Shown in pieces: positions 25,041 through 36,430 of a stretch of DNA of 64,000 nucleotides (position 1 is the first letter of the stretch; each line of letters starts with the position of its first letter). The notes under the pieces were generated by a model. That model had not been told where the DNA came from and searched no databases. It saw only the letters and a program-made list of their open reading frames with translations. The stretch comes from Eretmocerus hayati. Lineage: Eukaryota; Arthropoda; Insecta; Hymenoptera; Aphelinidae. A program made the translations under genes and the position numbers. The DNA lies in contig CM056742.1 in assembly GCA_029851415.1 (NCBI GenBank), forward strand, positions 51,686,954-51,750,953, written 5' to 3'.

Positions 25041-26166
25041 ACGTTATTAAACTGTTGCCTGGAATGCGTCAAAGTGGCAGATTGAGAGTTGTGATAATTA
25101 CTCTCCTCGGATGTCCTCATGGACCGACTTCTTCCAAAACATCGACGAAACAGTACATTCCGAGTATCCAACATTTCCATGGCTCATCAGAGTTGAATTT
25201 AATAGATTTCACTCTATAACTTGTATTTTCACTCAATTTAGTGTCTTCGTTTTGAACTTGAGTCATGAAAGTTGATTGATCGTCAATCTTTGAGAGATAT
25301 CCCTCGTTTGAATTGATCCTTATCCCGAAGAAATAAAATTTTTCGAGCATTCTCGATTCTGAATCTCACGTAAAACCAAGAAAGGCTGTTGATATTCCAA
25401 GCTACCTGTACTTCGACTTACCCGGTGTAATCCTGACCGTCGTTATCTCCCTATCATTCTCAGAAAGATTATTGAATATCCCACTGAAACAGATGAATCA
25501 TCTCTCAGAATGTCGGCCCGGACCAACTCCTAAAGAAGTACTTTGGATTTGATGATAAAGCGCTGTTCCCAAGTCAGCTCAATATTTTCGTGAATAATAC
25601 TTTTCTTGAGGAGGATTGATTGTCAGTTAAGAGCTACGGAGAAAATTTCATTAGGCTAACTATTGTGGACTAAAATGTATGAACCTATTCATAGCGCGCC
25701 ACCCTATGACTATATATATGGGGTCAAGATGTTCTCATGTACATGCGTCTCTTTGCCACCCCGAGCGACTCACTTGCGTCTCACTTCGACTCAATTTCTC
25801 TCTCGAGAATTCGAGCGTCTCACGGCGTTCGCTAGCTCGATGCGCGCAACGCTCCGCAAAGATACACGGCGTCTGCTTGAGTCGCTTTGAGACCGTTTGA
25901 GACCTGTAGAGACTGAATTTGAAACATCGTCTCTGAGACGCGAATTCCGCCGCCCTCGGCGCATTTGCTCCCCTTGCTCGTTTGCGCATTTGCTCCTCGC
26001 GAGTATGAGCACCATGGGCTGACAATGGCACTACGTCCGCAGGGAAAAATAGCAAAATCGCAACTTTGGTCGAGGCTCTTACATTACCAGTATACATACC
26101 TTGATCGAATATTATACCTTGTAGTCATCGTCGTCCATAACTAACACTTTTGATTTGTTGGTCCAG
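25041..26166 (+). other. End of the first intron, up to exon B
   Basis: 25760-25945 is rich in GCGTCTC and its complement GAGACGC, which form several small inverted pairs. The open frames there result from this composition. No exon was recognised apart from exon B. Confidence 0.5.
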
Positions 26167-26292
26167 GAGGCAGTCACCCATCTAGTAGATCAGCGAGTCG
26201 ACCAACCAGTCGACCAAGCAGTAGACCGGCTTCCAGACAAGGCAGCAAGCCATCGAGTCGTTTCGGTTCTACACAATCCTTGGATAGCAATG
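26167..26292 (+). CDS. shot: Spectraplakin C-terminal tail, exon B (GSR/SRP repeat)
   Basis: The acceptor is TTGGTCCAG ending at 26166 and the donor is GTAAGA at 26293. The exon is 126 bp, phase 1 in and phase 1 out. It encodes GSHPSSRSASRPTSRP, then SSRPASRQGSKPSSRFGS and TQSLDSN. This is a run of S-R-P/S-R triplets with GSK and FGS steps. The known family equivalent is the GSR (Gly-Ser-Arg) region of MACF1/ACF7 and Shot, which binds the microtubule lattice and in mammals is controlled by GSK3 phosphorylation. That kinase control is inferred here, not seen. Arg/Lys and Ser dominate and acidic residues are nearly absent, which fits binding to the acidic tubulin surface. The exon lies 15.7 kb after exon A and 27.4 kb before exon C. 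It is flanked on both sides by copies of one minisatellite in opposite orientations. Confidence 0.92.
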
Positions 26293-27616
26293 GTAAGATC
26301 TATGTCACCTCATCATTCAACTGATACTATATTATCATTCTGCTCCGTCTCTCCCATTCGTTCAAATGTTGTCGCGACATGGACGCTTATCATGGAACCG
26401 AACAAACTGGCTGGGACTCGTTGAAATCCAGTGAGATGATCTAAATGTTGGAAAATGAGTAGTGCTAGAGCAAAACATTACGGTGAAATGAGGAAATAGG
26501 AAGAAGAGTTTTTTGGAGAAATGCTCTCGTGATGACCCAACCAAGTAGTATTGAGAATCTGAAAATTGACCTTTTCCAGTTTCTCTCTCTCTTCTTGAAT
26601 CATCAATTGCATCATCGGAAAATCTGAAAGATTCTCGCTATATCGGACACACCGCGTCTCTACGTTTGTAGTCTTCCAAGTATTTGACCACTCATGGAAC
26701 GAGAAACTGCGAATCCGGTAGTCTCATTATGATACCCATGGGTCTTCGGGGAGATGGAACAATACCAAAACCCAAGAAGGCGATGCTTTTCCTTAGAATT
26801 TCATCGAGAATAAAATCAATCCCGATATCTGGGGTCGCATTTAAATCCGCGGATACTCGGATGTTTGATCTGAAAAATTTTTAGCGGGAAAGATTGATGG
26901 AACAAATACTCGAACTCGAGTAGGACCCCCACATTTGTAAAATCACAAGCCGCGCGTGCTGAGATTTAGACTCAACGATATTATCTTAAAATCGTAAATT
27001 ATATTACTTTCAATCTTGGTGATATTTTCAGGATATTATCTTGTTGGGGTGACACAATGCAATTCTATCAACTGAACCAACAATTCCATGTTAATAACTT
27101 TTTCGACTTTTTGTCCTGTTGAAAGCCCAAGATCTCAATGATGGATCTTTCGAACTCTAATACTACGATACACTTCAGATATCGTAATCCCTAGCTCGAG
27201 CATTCGGATATTTGCGGTCTTGGTTGCATCCCCAGGTTTCGATATTTTTTTATACCCCACTTTGATTCCATTTCATTCATTCCATGTTATCACTCCAAGG
27301 TTATTCGGTACGAAGGTAATCATTTTTGTAGTAAATTCAAATCTACCGCAAAACTCATAGATTCGGACTGAGACATCCACAGCTCAGACATTCGTGAACC
27401 TGCTAGTTCCAAATTCGTTCTGAATTCGAGATAAAATTTTAGAATGGCCCTCATGTACTTCGAATTCGAGATGGATATTGAGAAAATATATATCTATATC
27501 ATTTTTCTGAGATCTGAGTTTGAGTCTTTTCTACGTGTGAGTCTAAGACTTGACCCTGAAGCTACCACGGTTCTTACAATATTATGATACAATCTGTTAC
27601 AGAAAGTGTGTACATA
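26293..27616 (+). other. Start of the 27.4 kb intron between exons B and C
   Basis: Begins with GTAAGA. It contains one diverged 79-bp minisatellite unit in + orientation (about 26750-26890) and part of one in - orientation (about 27185-27260). No other feature was recognised. Confidence 0.6.
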
Positions 27617-27767
27617 CTGTAACGGAGGGGGGGGGGGTAGCAAAAAATTGTAAATTTTATTCCGTCATTTTAAATTGTTCGCAAACCCTCGAGGTCTTTG
27701 CCGAATCGCTCGCGCACGCGAGGGATCGCTGTATCCGCTTACGCGAAACAGCGCGCTGCCGGTCAGG

Positions 27768-28070
27768 GTGCGTCCACAAATGAAGCGCATGAGCCGTAAG
27801 TCGGCGTACGCCGGGCGTGCGCTAGCGCACGGGTCATGTGCCGCTCACCAAATTTGAGTCCGTTTTTGTGTTTCTGCATCGGTTTGCTACGAGATCGTCC
27901 ATCGTTTGTGATAGCTTAACTCGAGTTCTGTTTTGGATTAGCTGGTAACGTGAACAGCACCCAAGCCAGCTCAAATTTGGTGAGTGGCGCATGAGCCGTG
28001 CGCCAGCGCACTCTCGGCGTACGCCAGCTCACGGCTCATGCGCTTCATTTGTGAACATACCCTTAGGCTC
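27768..28070. repeat. Inner palindrome 1 (GC-rich, ~300 bp)
   Basis: CACAAATGAAGCGCATGAGC faces GCTCATGCGCTTCATTTGTG. Inner parts such as GCGTGCGCTAGCGCAC and AAATTTGGTGAG also pair. The middle (about 27860-27970) is unpaired. Confidence 0.8.
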
Positions 28071-28899
28071 GTTCTACATAGGACACGCTCAGCGCGCGAG
28101 CGTACGCAAATACGCTTGCGCTCAAACCATTTGATGCAAGGATTTTCATGAAGCAGCCTCGCCAGTCGCTTTTTACTCGGAAATTCCACAAGTGAAGAGT
28201 TGGTTGATGATTGGTGGACCCCGAGTGGCATTATCGAGCCAACAAATCAAGTTTCGCCATGTTTTTCCATGAAAAAATAGAAAAAAACATGAGCGTTGGC
28301 CGTGCGAGCCTTTTCGGTCAACAATCCAAGTTAAACAACGCTTTCGCGATTCAGTATCCGGATTGGTGACCGCTCATCTTGCTTTTGCCTAGTTTTTGAT
28401 CCCAAACAAGGTTTCAGTTTTCGTAAGCTAAGACGCGTGGTCACCAATCCGAATACAAAATCGCGAAAACGATGCTCAACCTGGATTTCCTTCCGAAAAG
28501 GCTCGCGCGGCCACCACTCCTGGTTTCTCCTATTTGTTAATGAAGAAACATGGAGGAAGTTGTTCCTCTGGCCCAAAGATGTCACCTAGAGACCGCCATC
28601 AATCAATTCTATGGGTCCTGTATTTCACCGATAATGAAAGAGCGGGTAATTCTTAGGGTGGCCAACGATGTTCTTCTCTGATTGGTCGTGGGAAAACATA
28701 AAGAACCTTGATTCTTGGCTCGACAATGTCACTCGGAACCCCCCAATCATCAACCAACTCATCCCTTGGGAAAATTGTGTGTGAAGGACAACTGATGATA
28801 AGGCTGCTTTATGAAATCCCTGCATTAAATGCTCTGAGCGCAAGCGTATGCGTATGTACGCTCACGCACTGAGCGCATTCTATGTAGAACGAGCCTTAG
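28071..28899. repeat. Inner palindrome 2 (~830 bp)
   Basis: AGGCTCGTTCTACATAGGA faces TCTATGTAGAACGAGCCT. Arms continue through GCGCAAGCGTATG-type blocks and ATGATTGGTGG / CCCCAATCAT. The core holds GGATTGGTGACC / GGTCACCAATCC at about 28350-28450. Confidence 0.8.
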
Positions 28900-29108
28900 A
28901 GATTCTCGCGCGCGCGAGGTCCAGCCTCGCGTACGCGAAACTGAACAGCAGAAGATGACTAATAATCACACGTCTAGCGTTACACTGGACTGCCATACTT
29001 TGCGCAAGAGTTACAAAGACACGAAGGTTTACAAAAAATATAAAATGGACGAATAAAATGTACAATTTTTTCGCTCCCTCCCCCCCCCCCCCCGGTCACA
29101 GTATATAT

Positions 29109-30582
29109 GTCGCAGGCTCTTGGTGAAATCAGCCTTTTCATGAAAATCCTAGGCTCTTCATGAAGAGCCGGCCAATCGTGTCAGCGCTCATCCCTTTCAC
29201 TTCCTTACACCATCGGCCTAGCCTTTTCGTGAAAAGGCTGACTCGTCCAGCCTTTTCGTGAAAAGGCCAAGTCGGGTTAGGCTCTTGGTGTACAGCTGGG
29301 CGGAACCGCTATTGCCGTCGAGCAAAGTCAACGTCGCGGTCCAAGCTGTCGTATCAACTTATCTTTTGGAATTATATGCAGTTGATGATAAGTCGATATT
29401 GGTGATGTGTTTACAATTATATTCAATAATTGAGAAATCGATGATATATTCAATTGATCATTGATTTTCATACTAATATCCCCTATCTATGATGAATACT
29501 TTGATATGAATTAATTAACTGAGGAATAAATAATATTCTTCGACTGTACATGAATAAATTTCTGTCTCACATGCCCTTACGAGGAAATAATTACCGGTTA
29601 TACCACCCGGTCCCATACCCGCGGGGACATCCCTGTGGGTTTCCTCGCGGGATTTGGACCCAGAAATATCCCCGTGGAACACTCATGGGGACTCACCGCC
29701 TTAATTTGCACATTGAACGGTGACGATTGAACTTGGGCAATTTTTGTTTAGGAAACAAAATTATTCATGAAAATTGAAAAAATCAGGAACAAATAGAAGA
29801 GCAGGCGCGGCGTTGTTGAGATCACAGATTGAGGTTGCATTATATACTTTATGGTTGATTCAGTCGTGACCACAACAACGCCGCGCCTGCTCTTCTATTT
29901 GTTCCTGATTTTTTCAATTTTCATGAATAATTTTGTTTCCTAAACAAAAATTGCCCAAGTTCACTCGTCACCGTTCAATGTGCAAATTAAGGCGGTGAGT
30001 CCCCATGAGTGTTCCACGGGGATTTTTCTGGGTCCAAATCCCGCGAGGAAACCCACAGGGATGTCCCCGCGGGTATGGGACCGGGTGGTATAACCGGTAA
30101 TTATTTCCTCGTAAGGGCATGTGAGACAGAAATTTATTCATGTACAGTCGAAGAATATTATTTATTCCTCAGTTAATTAATTCATATCAAAGTATTCATC
30201 ATAGATAGGGGATATTAATATGAAAATCAATGTTCAATTGAATATATCATCGATTCCTCAATTATTGAATATAATTGTAAACATATCACCAATATCGACT
30301 TATCATCAATTGCATATAATTCCAAAAGATAAGTTGATACGACAGCTTGGACCGCGACGTTGACTTTGCTCGACGGCAATAGCGGTTCCGCCCAGCTGTA
30401 CACCAAGAGCCTAACCCGACTTGGCCTTTTCACGAAAAGGCTGGACGAGTCAGCCTTTTCACGAAAAGGCTAGGCCGATGGTGTAAGGAAGTGAAAGGGA
30501 TGAGCGCTGACACGATTGGCCGGCTCTTCATGAAGAGCCTAGGATTTTCATGAAAAGGCTGATTTCACCAAGAGCCTGCGAC
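29109..30582. mobile_element. 1.47 kb near-perfect palindromic transposon with ATAT duplication
   Basis: The first ~65 bp (starting GTCGCAGGCTCTTGGTG) and the last ~65 bp are exact complements. The arms (29109-29819 and 29871-30582) differ at only a few positions, and both encode the same 68-codon open frame in opposite directions. ATAT flanks both ends (29105-29108 and 30583-30586). Each arm starts with a cluster of short perfect palindromes: GGCTCTTCATGAAGAGCC and two copies of CCTTTTCGTGAAAAGG. This clustering suggests subterminal binding sites for a transposase. No protein gene was recognised. The element starts 7 bp after the end of the preceding one. Confidence 0.85.
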
Positions 30583-30586
30583 ATAT

Positions 30587-31984
30587 ACACACCTTCCGGA
30601 ACAGATTGTATAATACTCATGATCACGATTAGATGTTGTATTTGAACGGCCCGCTGGGGAGTTCCTTGATTATGCGAAAAAATTACACGGTAGTATCCTT
30701 ATAGAAAATGACTGCACCAATGTTTTGCCTCCACTCGGATGCACTCTCATATCCAGCACCCTTAAATACCTGGAGGAAGAGTTTAACTCTCCCTCGTTCC
30801 ACTCCCTTATGAGTGAAGCATTGAAATGTCCATTTTTTTTTATTTAAAAAATAATTTTTAATATTGGCATCTAAATCTAAGGATTTGAATCCTCAAAATC
30901 CATTTTAAATATTCCAAAAAATTAGTGCTACCCCATCCGATCTCAGGCAATCCCATGATAACAATCAAGGAAATAACAATATCCATTCATCTCAATATTC
31001 ATGGAATGGTGATATTCATTCGTGGATTCAGCTTACGGTCACAATCTCCCGTGAGGATTGTATTTTGTTGCTCTTCCCGCGGATAGCAATTTATAGAACC
31101 AACCCGGAAGATGGAATTTCATCACTATGGAATCGGTCTAAGAAATAGGTTTTTTGGTATGAGGCGATCAAACGGGAACCTCAAAGCCCATGTTACAAAC
31201 TTCTGTCGTGATTTTCGAGGATGTGGAAGCGTGCAAGGTGTGATGGATGAAAAGTCAATGTTCCTACTTCAAATCACTGAGCAGTATATTCTTCGATAAA
31301 TGTGTCACATAAAAGGCACAGAATTCGACGCGAGGATACGCGTATATCACACTGATAAGGATAAGATATAGGAAGCGAGAAACTACGGCGAATCGCGGGT
31401 CGTGCACCCGCGGGAAGATATTAGGTGGTGACGTGGAAACTGCTACAAACTTGCAGCTCCGCTAGCGTTAGCTAGCTGATGCAGCCCAAGCGATTCGATC
31501 AGCTCGTCGCCTAGAGCTTCGGCCACTTCGTAGAAACGGCTCATTTGAACCGACCAATCGACACCGAGAAAGTAGATCATCAGGTTCCGAGGAAAAGAAA
31601 AGGGTAAGGAGTGAATGACCGAGGCTCAAGAGCCGAGCTGCCCGGAAGTTCTCGAATGCTCACACTCATTCGGGCATTCCGCTCCCTTTGCTTGACCTAG
31701 GCAAGCAAGACTAGACAGAAATTAGCATTCGTTTTGAGATTCAGATCGAGGGAGGGCGAATGAGAAATATGAGCGATCGAGTAACTCATCGAGTATCAAA
31801 CATTCGAAAATCCGAAGAAATCAACTAATTTGGAGTTCATGAAAAATTTGAAATGTAAAAGAAAAACTATGAACGAGTTAACCCATTAATGCCCAGGATG
31901 ACACTTTCATGACATCTTTTTGAGGCTCGTTATTCAGTACGAAAAAGCCCTCAAAAAAATTCCCAGGGCCTATATTCAACGTAA
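30587..31984 (+). other. Intron sequence without recognised gene
   Basis: No splice-bounded exon was recognised. At 31880, TTAACCCATTAATGCCCAGG looks like a single piggyBac-type end without a partner. Confidence 0.45.
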
Positions 31985-32395
31985 AATTCTCTGAGACTAT
32001 ATATAACAGCTATTCTCCACGAGACTATATATAACAGCTATTTTCTGAGAATTTGAATTATGTAAGTAATAGTTTATGTATCTTCCTGAGGCTGTGTTGT
32101 TTCTATACCAGTTCGTGATGCAAGTGTTCTTAGGACGTCTGGTAATCTTAAAATCAAGAAAACTTATGCTGTTCTCATTCTCTCTCTATGGTGAACTCGA
32201 GTTGAAGGCAATAACTGTTAAACAATTCATAACATTCGGATATGGAATCTTTCTGCGCTACCATGTAAATGTCATCTACATACCGCTTGTAAAGTAAGAC
32301 TTTGTTCTTAAGAATGTTCAAGCAATGCGTCTTCAACAATTCAAGAGTGATTTCTGCAAAAAAGGGCTAGTGCAACCTTTCATTGGTAAATCTGT
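31985..32395 (-). pseudogene. Penelope-like element reverse transcriptase fragment (broken)
   Basis: Penelope-like retroelements encode a reverse transcriptase, usually followed by a GIY-YIG endonuclease. On the - strand, one frame contains LLYKRYVDDIYM, the RT catalytic motif C (YVDD codons at 32271-32282), in a context typical of this group, followed by LFNSYCLQLEFTIERE. A stop lies at 32175-32177. The next frame continues with NSISFLDFKITRR and then NWYRNNTASGRYINYY, the conserved family segment W-Y-R-K/N-x-T-x-S-G-R-Y. Further on, QKIAVIYSLVE fits the following conserved block. A frameshift also lies upstream, in the run of T near 32360. The 3' part contains a 30-bp direct duplication (ACTATATATAACAGCTATT twice at 31997-32042). 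No endonuclease domain was found further along. It is dead, and lies immediately next to the BEL/Pao remnant on the same strand. Confidence 0.85.
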
Positions 32396-32414
32396 TTTTT
32401 GCCTATAATATTTA

Positions 32415-32973
32415 TTATTGAATCTTTACATCTTTACCAGGGTGGAGGGCGGTGACTCGAGCCGTCGGCCGTTTTGTCGCTGGAGTTAGCTCATATTTCA
32501 TAAGCCTAAGGTCGCCCACTTGCAGATAATTTCGAGCATCGGGCCATTTTCCTCGTTTCTGAAATAAGTTCATCACCTCCTCCCCCCACCGGGCCTAAAG
32601 ATGATTCCTTATATTTTGTATGAAGCGCAATCTAGTAATATGAGACTTTGTAAGATCCTGTTCATCAGAAGGCTCAAGAATTGCAGACATGGATCTACCA
32701 GTGACAAAATGACCAGGTGTTAACGCAATAAGATCGTCGCCATTCAGACTAATTGAGCACATGGGGCATGAATTGAGGCAAACTTTGATTCGAGACATAA
32801 ATGTGGAGAATTATTCGAAGGTCAAGATTGAAACGCCAGCAACGCGGCTTAGATGATATTTGAAACTCTTGACTGCAGCTTCACATAACTCACCAAAAAG
32901 TGGGGCTCTAGGGGGTGAGAAGTGCCATTCGATTTTGTCTTCTGCAAGCAACAATGCTACTGCTTTTGCAACC
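32415..32973 (-). pseudogene. BEL/Pao retrotransposon integrase remnant (two in-frame stops)
   Basis: This is the C-terminal part of a BEL/Pao pol polyprotein, the integrase that inserts the retroelement cDNA. Read on the - strand in a single frame from 32973 down to a stop at 32415-32417, it shows IEWHFSPPRAPLFGELCEAA (end of the catalytic core), then SFKYHL, then DDLIALTPGHFVTGRSM, then VGDLRLMKYEL and ALHPGKD. The motifs IEWHF-PPRAP-FG, ALTPGHF-GR and VGDL...HPGKDG are characteristic of this clade. The frame is unbroken except for TAA at 32811-32813 and TAG at 32595-32597, so it decayed mainly by point mutation. Reverse transcriptase, protease, gag and LTRs are missing. Compared with a full pol of over 1,500 residues, only about 185 codons remain. 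Confidence 0.88.
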
Positions 32974-34489
32974 TACTGGACCCTAGGGCGCCTACTCATC
33001 TCATATGAGCGTTTCTGTGGAACTTTTGCACTTTGCTGAAAATCGTTGAAAAATGAAAAATGAAAACCGCTCAACGCATATCTGGGACCTTTTGCTTACA
33101 TATTTGTGTAGAATTGAGAGTTACAAACTCACTCTTGAAACTCATATAGAGTAAGTGGCATCGCCAAGATCACGTCAATGAGTCGAACTCAAAGTAGTTT
33201 TTCGCCGATTTCCCAGAATTGCCTAAGCGTTTATTTGGCAAGATTGACAATTTCAACAGATGCCTTCGGCTTTTTACAGCTTCGTAAGGTCAGGGTAACC
33301 GATCACATATGGTTTTATCAACATAGAGCTCGATCCTCCAATGTGGGATGAAAAAGACTGAATTCTTTCGCGAGTCACGTTTTTTCTATTTCACTTCAGA
33401 ATGGTCGTATTCGAGACAGAAATATTGCACCAACACGAGACTCATCGCAAAATCTCCGCCATTGTATCTACTTTAGATATGCTTTCCAAAAATTGCGTTC
33501 AGAGTCACGGCAGGAGCTTGGCGTAATCATCTTTGAGTTGAACGAGACATGATTGATTTTTAATTCCCAAATTTCAAAGTCATCCAGTTTTGGCTGAATT
33601 GGTAGCACACCATCGCGCTTCTGGGCCATTTTCCTTCAATATATTATCCACCAAATGCAGCTTGAATCAACCCGAAAAGCTGCGCGGTATCACCAGAAAG
33701 GCTGCGCGAAAGTACCAAGTATTTCCACAGGATCTTTCCCCGATTTTCTCTCTTTGAGTGAGCTAGAATGAATCAACTTCTTCTGATCATACAGAGGCCA
33801 AATATATCTCATTTTGAGTCTTGGATGATGGTATTTTCATTTCGACTGGTGCCGATAGATTTGATTGTTCTCTTATATCATCATCCATAGCTGTATTCCA
33901 GCAGGTGTAAAGGTTCCAGAGAAACGGCCACATATGTATAAGCACGCGTGCATTCTATGCGTGATACACTACTTCTTTGGTCCGTATGTAAACCGGAAGA
34001 TGCTGTCAAATTTCTGAAGACTGTCTTCCCGCCAAAGTCCTAGGAATAGTAACACGCACAAGCACTCACAGAGTGTGGAGCTATGCTGGCTTGAGCTTCT
34101 ATGTTCAAGATGGATATTATCCAGTAAGGCTTGGACTGTGTTGGAAGCACTTGCTGCTATTTTGGAAGTTTGCGATGAGAGTATCCCAAAAAAAGTTTTC
34201 CAACTTGTGTGACACGCCCAGATTTCCCGGGCTAGCACCAAAAAGCAATTCGCGAACGAAAGAACATAATTTGTACCTGAAATTGGAATGTCTCGCACCC
34301 TTTGTACAGCCCTCGTCTCCGGACAAAATTGAGGGTGATGAATCTTATGCGTGCAAACACTGATACAATGTAGGATCAAATATTTCATTCTGTGGATTGG
34401 ACGAGCAATAGATCTTTTGATCGATTTGAATTCGACCATTATAATGCATCTGAAATTCATAAAATTTACATGGAAAATCGCAAGGAATT
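32974..34489 (+). other. Intron sequence without recognised gene
   Basis: No homology to further BEL/Pao sequence was seen beyond 32973. The 201-codon - strand open frame (33969-34574) runs out of the SINE and shows no domain. Confidence 0.45.
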
Positions 34490-34650
34490 TTTTAGAAAGA
34501 ATAACACAGATGAGAAAATCCTTCCCCAGGTGAGGTTCGAACTCACGCTCTCCCGCTTGCCGGGTGGTTTCCAACTACGCTACTGGGGCGATTGTAGGGC
34601 TCGACTCATTCTAGGTAAGAATCCATCGTCTGGGTATTTCTTTCTATACA
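34490..34650 (-). repeat. tRNA-derived SINE, copy 1
   Basis: On the - strand, A box TAGCGTAGTTGG (34571-34582) matches the pol III consensus exactly, and the B-box region GAGTTCGAACCTC (34532-34544) sits in a perfect T arm, GTGAG-TTCGAAC-CTCAC. CCCCAG before the A box pairs with CTGGGG after the T arm as an acceptor stem. The region before the tRNA part (ATTCTTACCTAGAATGAGT) and after it (ATTTTCTCATCT) is shared with copy 2 at 39095. Confidence 0.8.
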
Positions 34651-36430
34651 TCTAACTTACGATGGGCCGAAAAATGACTTTTTTCGAGAATCGATACGGG
34701 GTAGTGCGTGAAAGTTAGGTTCGTACATGTAGAAGTGGAAAAACTTTCGCTGGGCGTTGAGAAATGAGATTTCAAGTTTCAGCAAGACCCACGAAATTTT
34801 TATCAAAATTAACACGGGCTTAAATGGGGAAACGCCAAATTCACCACTTTTTCCCCCTTAACCTTGCTCGTATCTCTGGCGGATGTGAACATTCTTCAAC
34901 ATCTGCACTGTTTTTGCGACGGTAATAAGAACCACCATAGTTCCGATGCATATATACCTTTTTGAGGTATGTCAGTAAACGAAATGTTTGAAACGTAGTC
35001 ATACCAAAGGATTTGACTCGGTCCATGTGAAAATCGCAGTACTTGAGTTAAATCCGCTCGCATCACACATGTATCATTATCACGCCTCGCGGTAGCGAGG
35101 CAGCGAAAGTATATAGCATGGCGCATCGCTGCCTCACTACCCTCTACTATATATACACCTGAATGGCTGGTTTCCCAACCTCAAAAAATTCCGAACATAC
35201 TTATCTCCTCTTTGCCTCCCTCCAATGTACCCATGCTTACTCCTCAGGGCCTCTATTTACCCCTTCAACAATATCCAAAAGCAATCCCGCCGTTACTGTT
35301 AAAAGTTAGGTAAATATGCTAGTGCTCTCAATGCATTGACTTCAGTTCTCATTGAGCAACTTTTCAATATAGGGAACCACTTCCGCCGCCATCTAGTGAG
35401 CCAATTTTACTTCCGCTCTCGATGAGGCTGTAGTTGTAACTTTTCCCGTCGGTGTATGTGTGTGTGTATTTATGTGAGTGCGAGTTTCAATTGTCCCTAG
35501 AAATCAAGATTGCATGCGATGGCGTTATGAGTGAACGCTGACATGGGCGGGCACGCATGGTGCGTCATGTGTGAGATGTGAATGCTTATGTATGTGTGCG
35601 ATACGGCATTGCGTTGCATGTTTGGATGTGATACCGCGCGCGGTAACGAAGGGATCTGTCCATGCGTGATTAGAACATAACTTGGGTATTTCAAAGCCAA
35701 AAACGGCGGAGGTCGGAAATTGGCTTAAAAATCGAGTAGTTGGAATATAGCTGCAATCTGACTCTTTATAGGTGTTTTCCAATCTATTTGGCATCCAAAA
35801 ACAATTCGCAGACGGGCATGAACGTTAGTAAATCTACGTGAAAGATATGGGCAATTTTCGATATATTTTCGCCACATAGTAAGTACAATTGGCATAAAAA
35901 CTGAACTCAAAGGCGTAAATCAAAACGGATCGTTTTTTCCAAACACACAGTTTTTTCATGGTGAGAGTTGATTGTGAGAAAATTTTCGGACCCGAATCTT
36001 CCATTAGTGTTTCTTGCATTAGAGCCAGTGACTACGGTGAGGACATCTCTTATTTTGCAACGGGAAAATTCTCCATAAATCATCACGCGCGGTTTTTTTT
36101 CTTTTACTCTAACGCGGGAGGCTGTTCACGTTATTTATCACTCCGCTAAAGGTAAACATTTTTTCTCTGGCGTGTTAGGGATTAATTACCGCCGTTATAG
36201 AGTAAATTGAAGCGATTCAGGCCCGGAGTCGCATTATCGGAAAGTATTCGGAAAATTTGCAAAATTCTAGGACAAAATGTCGGCTATGTTCCAAGTATTT
36301 TAAAGTAAGACTTGATACTCGATTTGAACGTAATATTACCCTTCCATAACCCAATTTCGATGTTTGAGAGGTGCGAAACCGGGATCGAATGAACATCTCG
36401 GTAAACTACACGATTGAAATGTGCACCTCC
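34651..36430 (+). other. Intron sequence without recognised gene
   Basis: A hairpin-forming CGCCTCGCGGTAGCGAGG lies at 35085-35102, and a GT-rich run at 35450-35470. CGCGGTAACGAAGGGATC at 35638 resembles a phrase inside the palindrome that starts at 36431. No exon was recognised. Confidence 0.45.

Larger units (their letters stand above)
27617..29101. mobile_element. 1.5 kb inverted-repeat element with TA flanks, containing two inner palindromes
   Basis: Ends CTGTAACGGAGGGGGG and CCCCCCCCGGTCACAG are imperfect complements, flanked by TA (27615-27616 and 29102-29103). TA duplication would fit Tc1/mariner-type mobilisation but could be chance. The poly-G and poly-C stretches inside the ends mirror each other. 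The next segments (ATTTTATTCCGTCATTTTA and TAAAATGGACGAATAAAAT) are also complementary. No transposase was recognised. Confidence 0.55.

Noticed and set aside
33969..34574. 201-codon - strand open frame
   Set aside because: It starts inside a SINE and has no recognisable domain or coding composition.
34508..34590. Functional tRNA gene on the - strand
   Set aside because: Acceptor and T arms pair, but the anticodon loop is not standard and the flanks are shared with a second copy, indicating a SINE.
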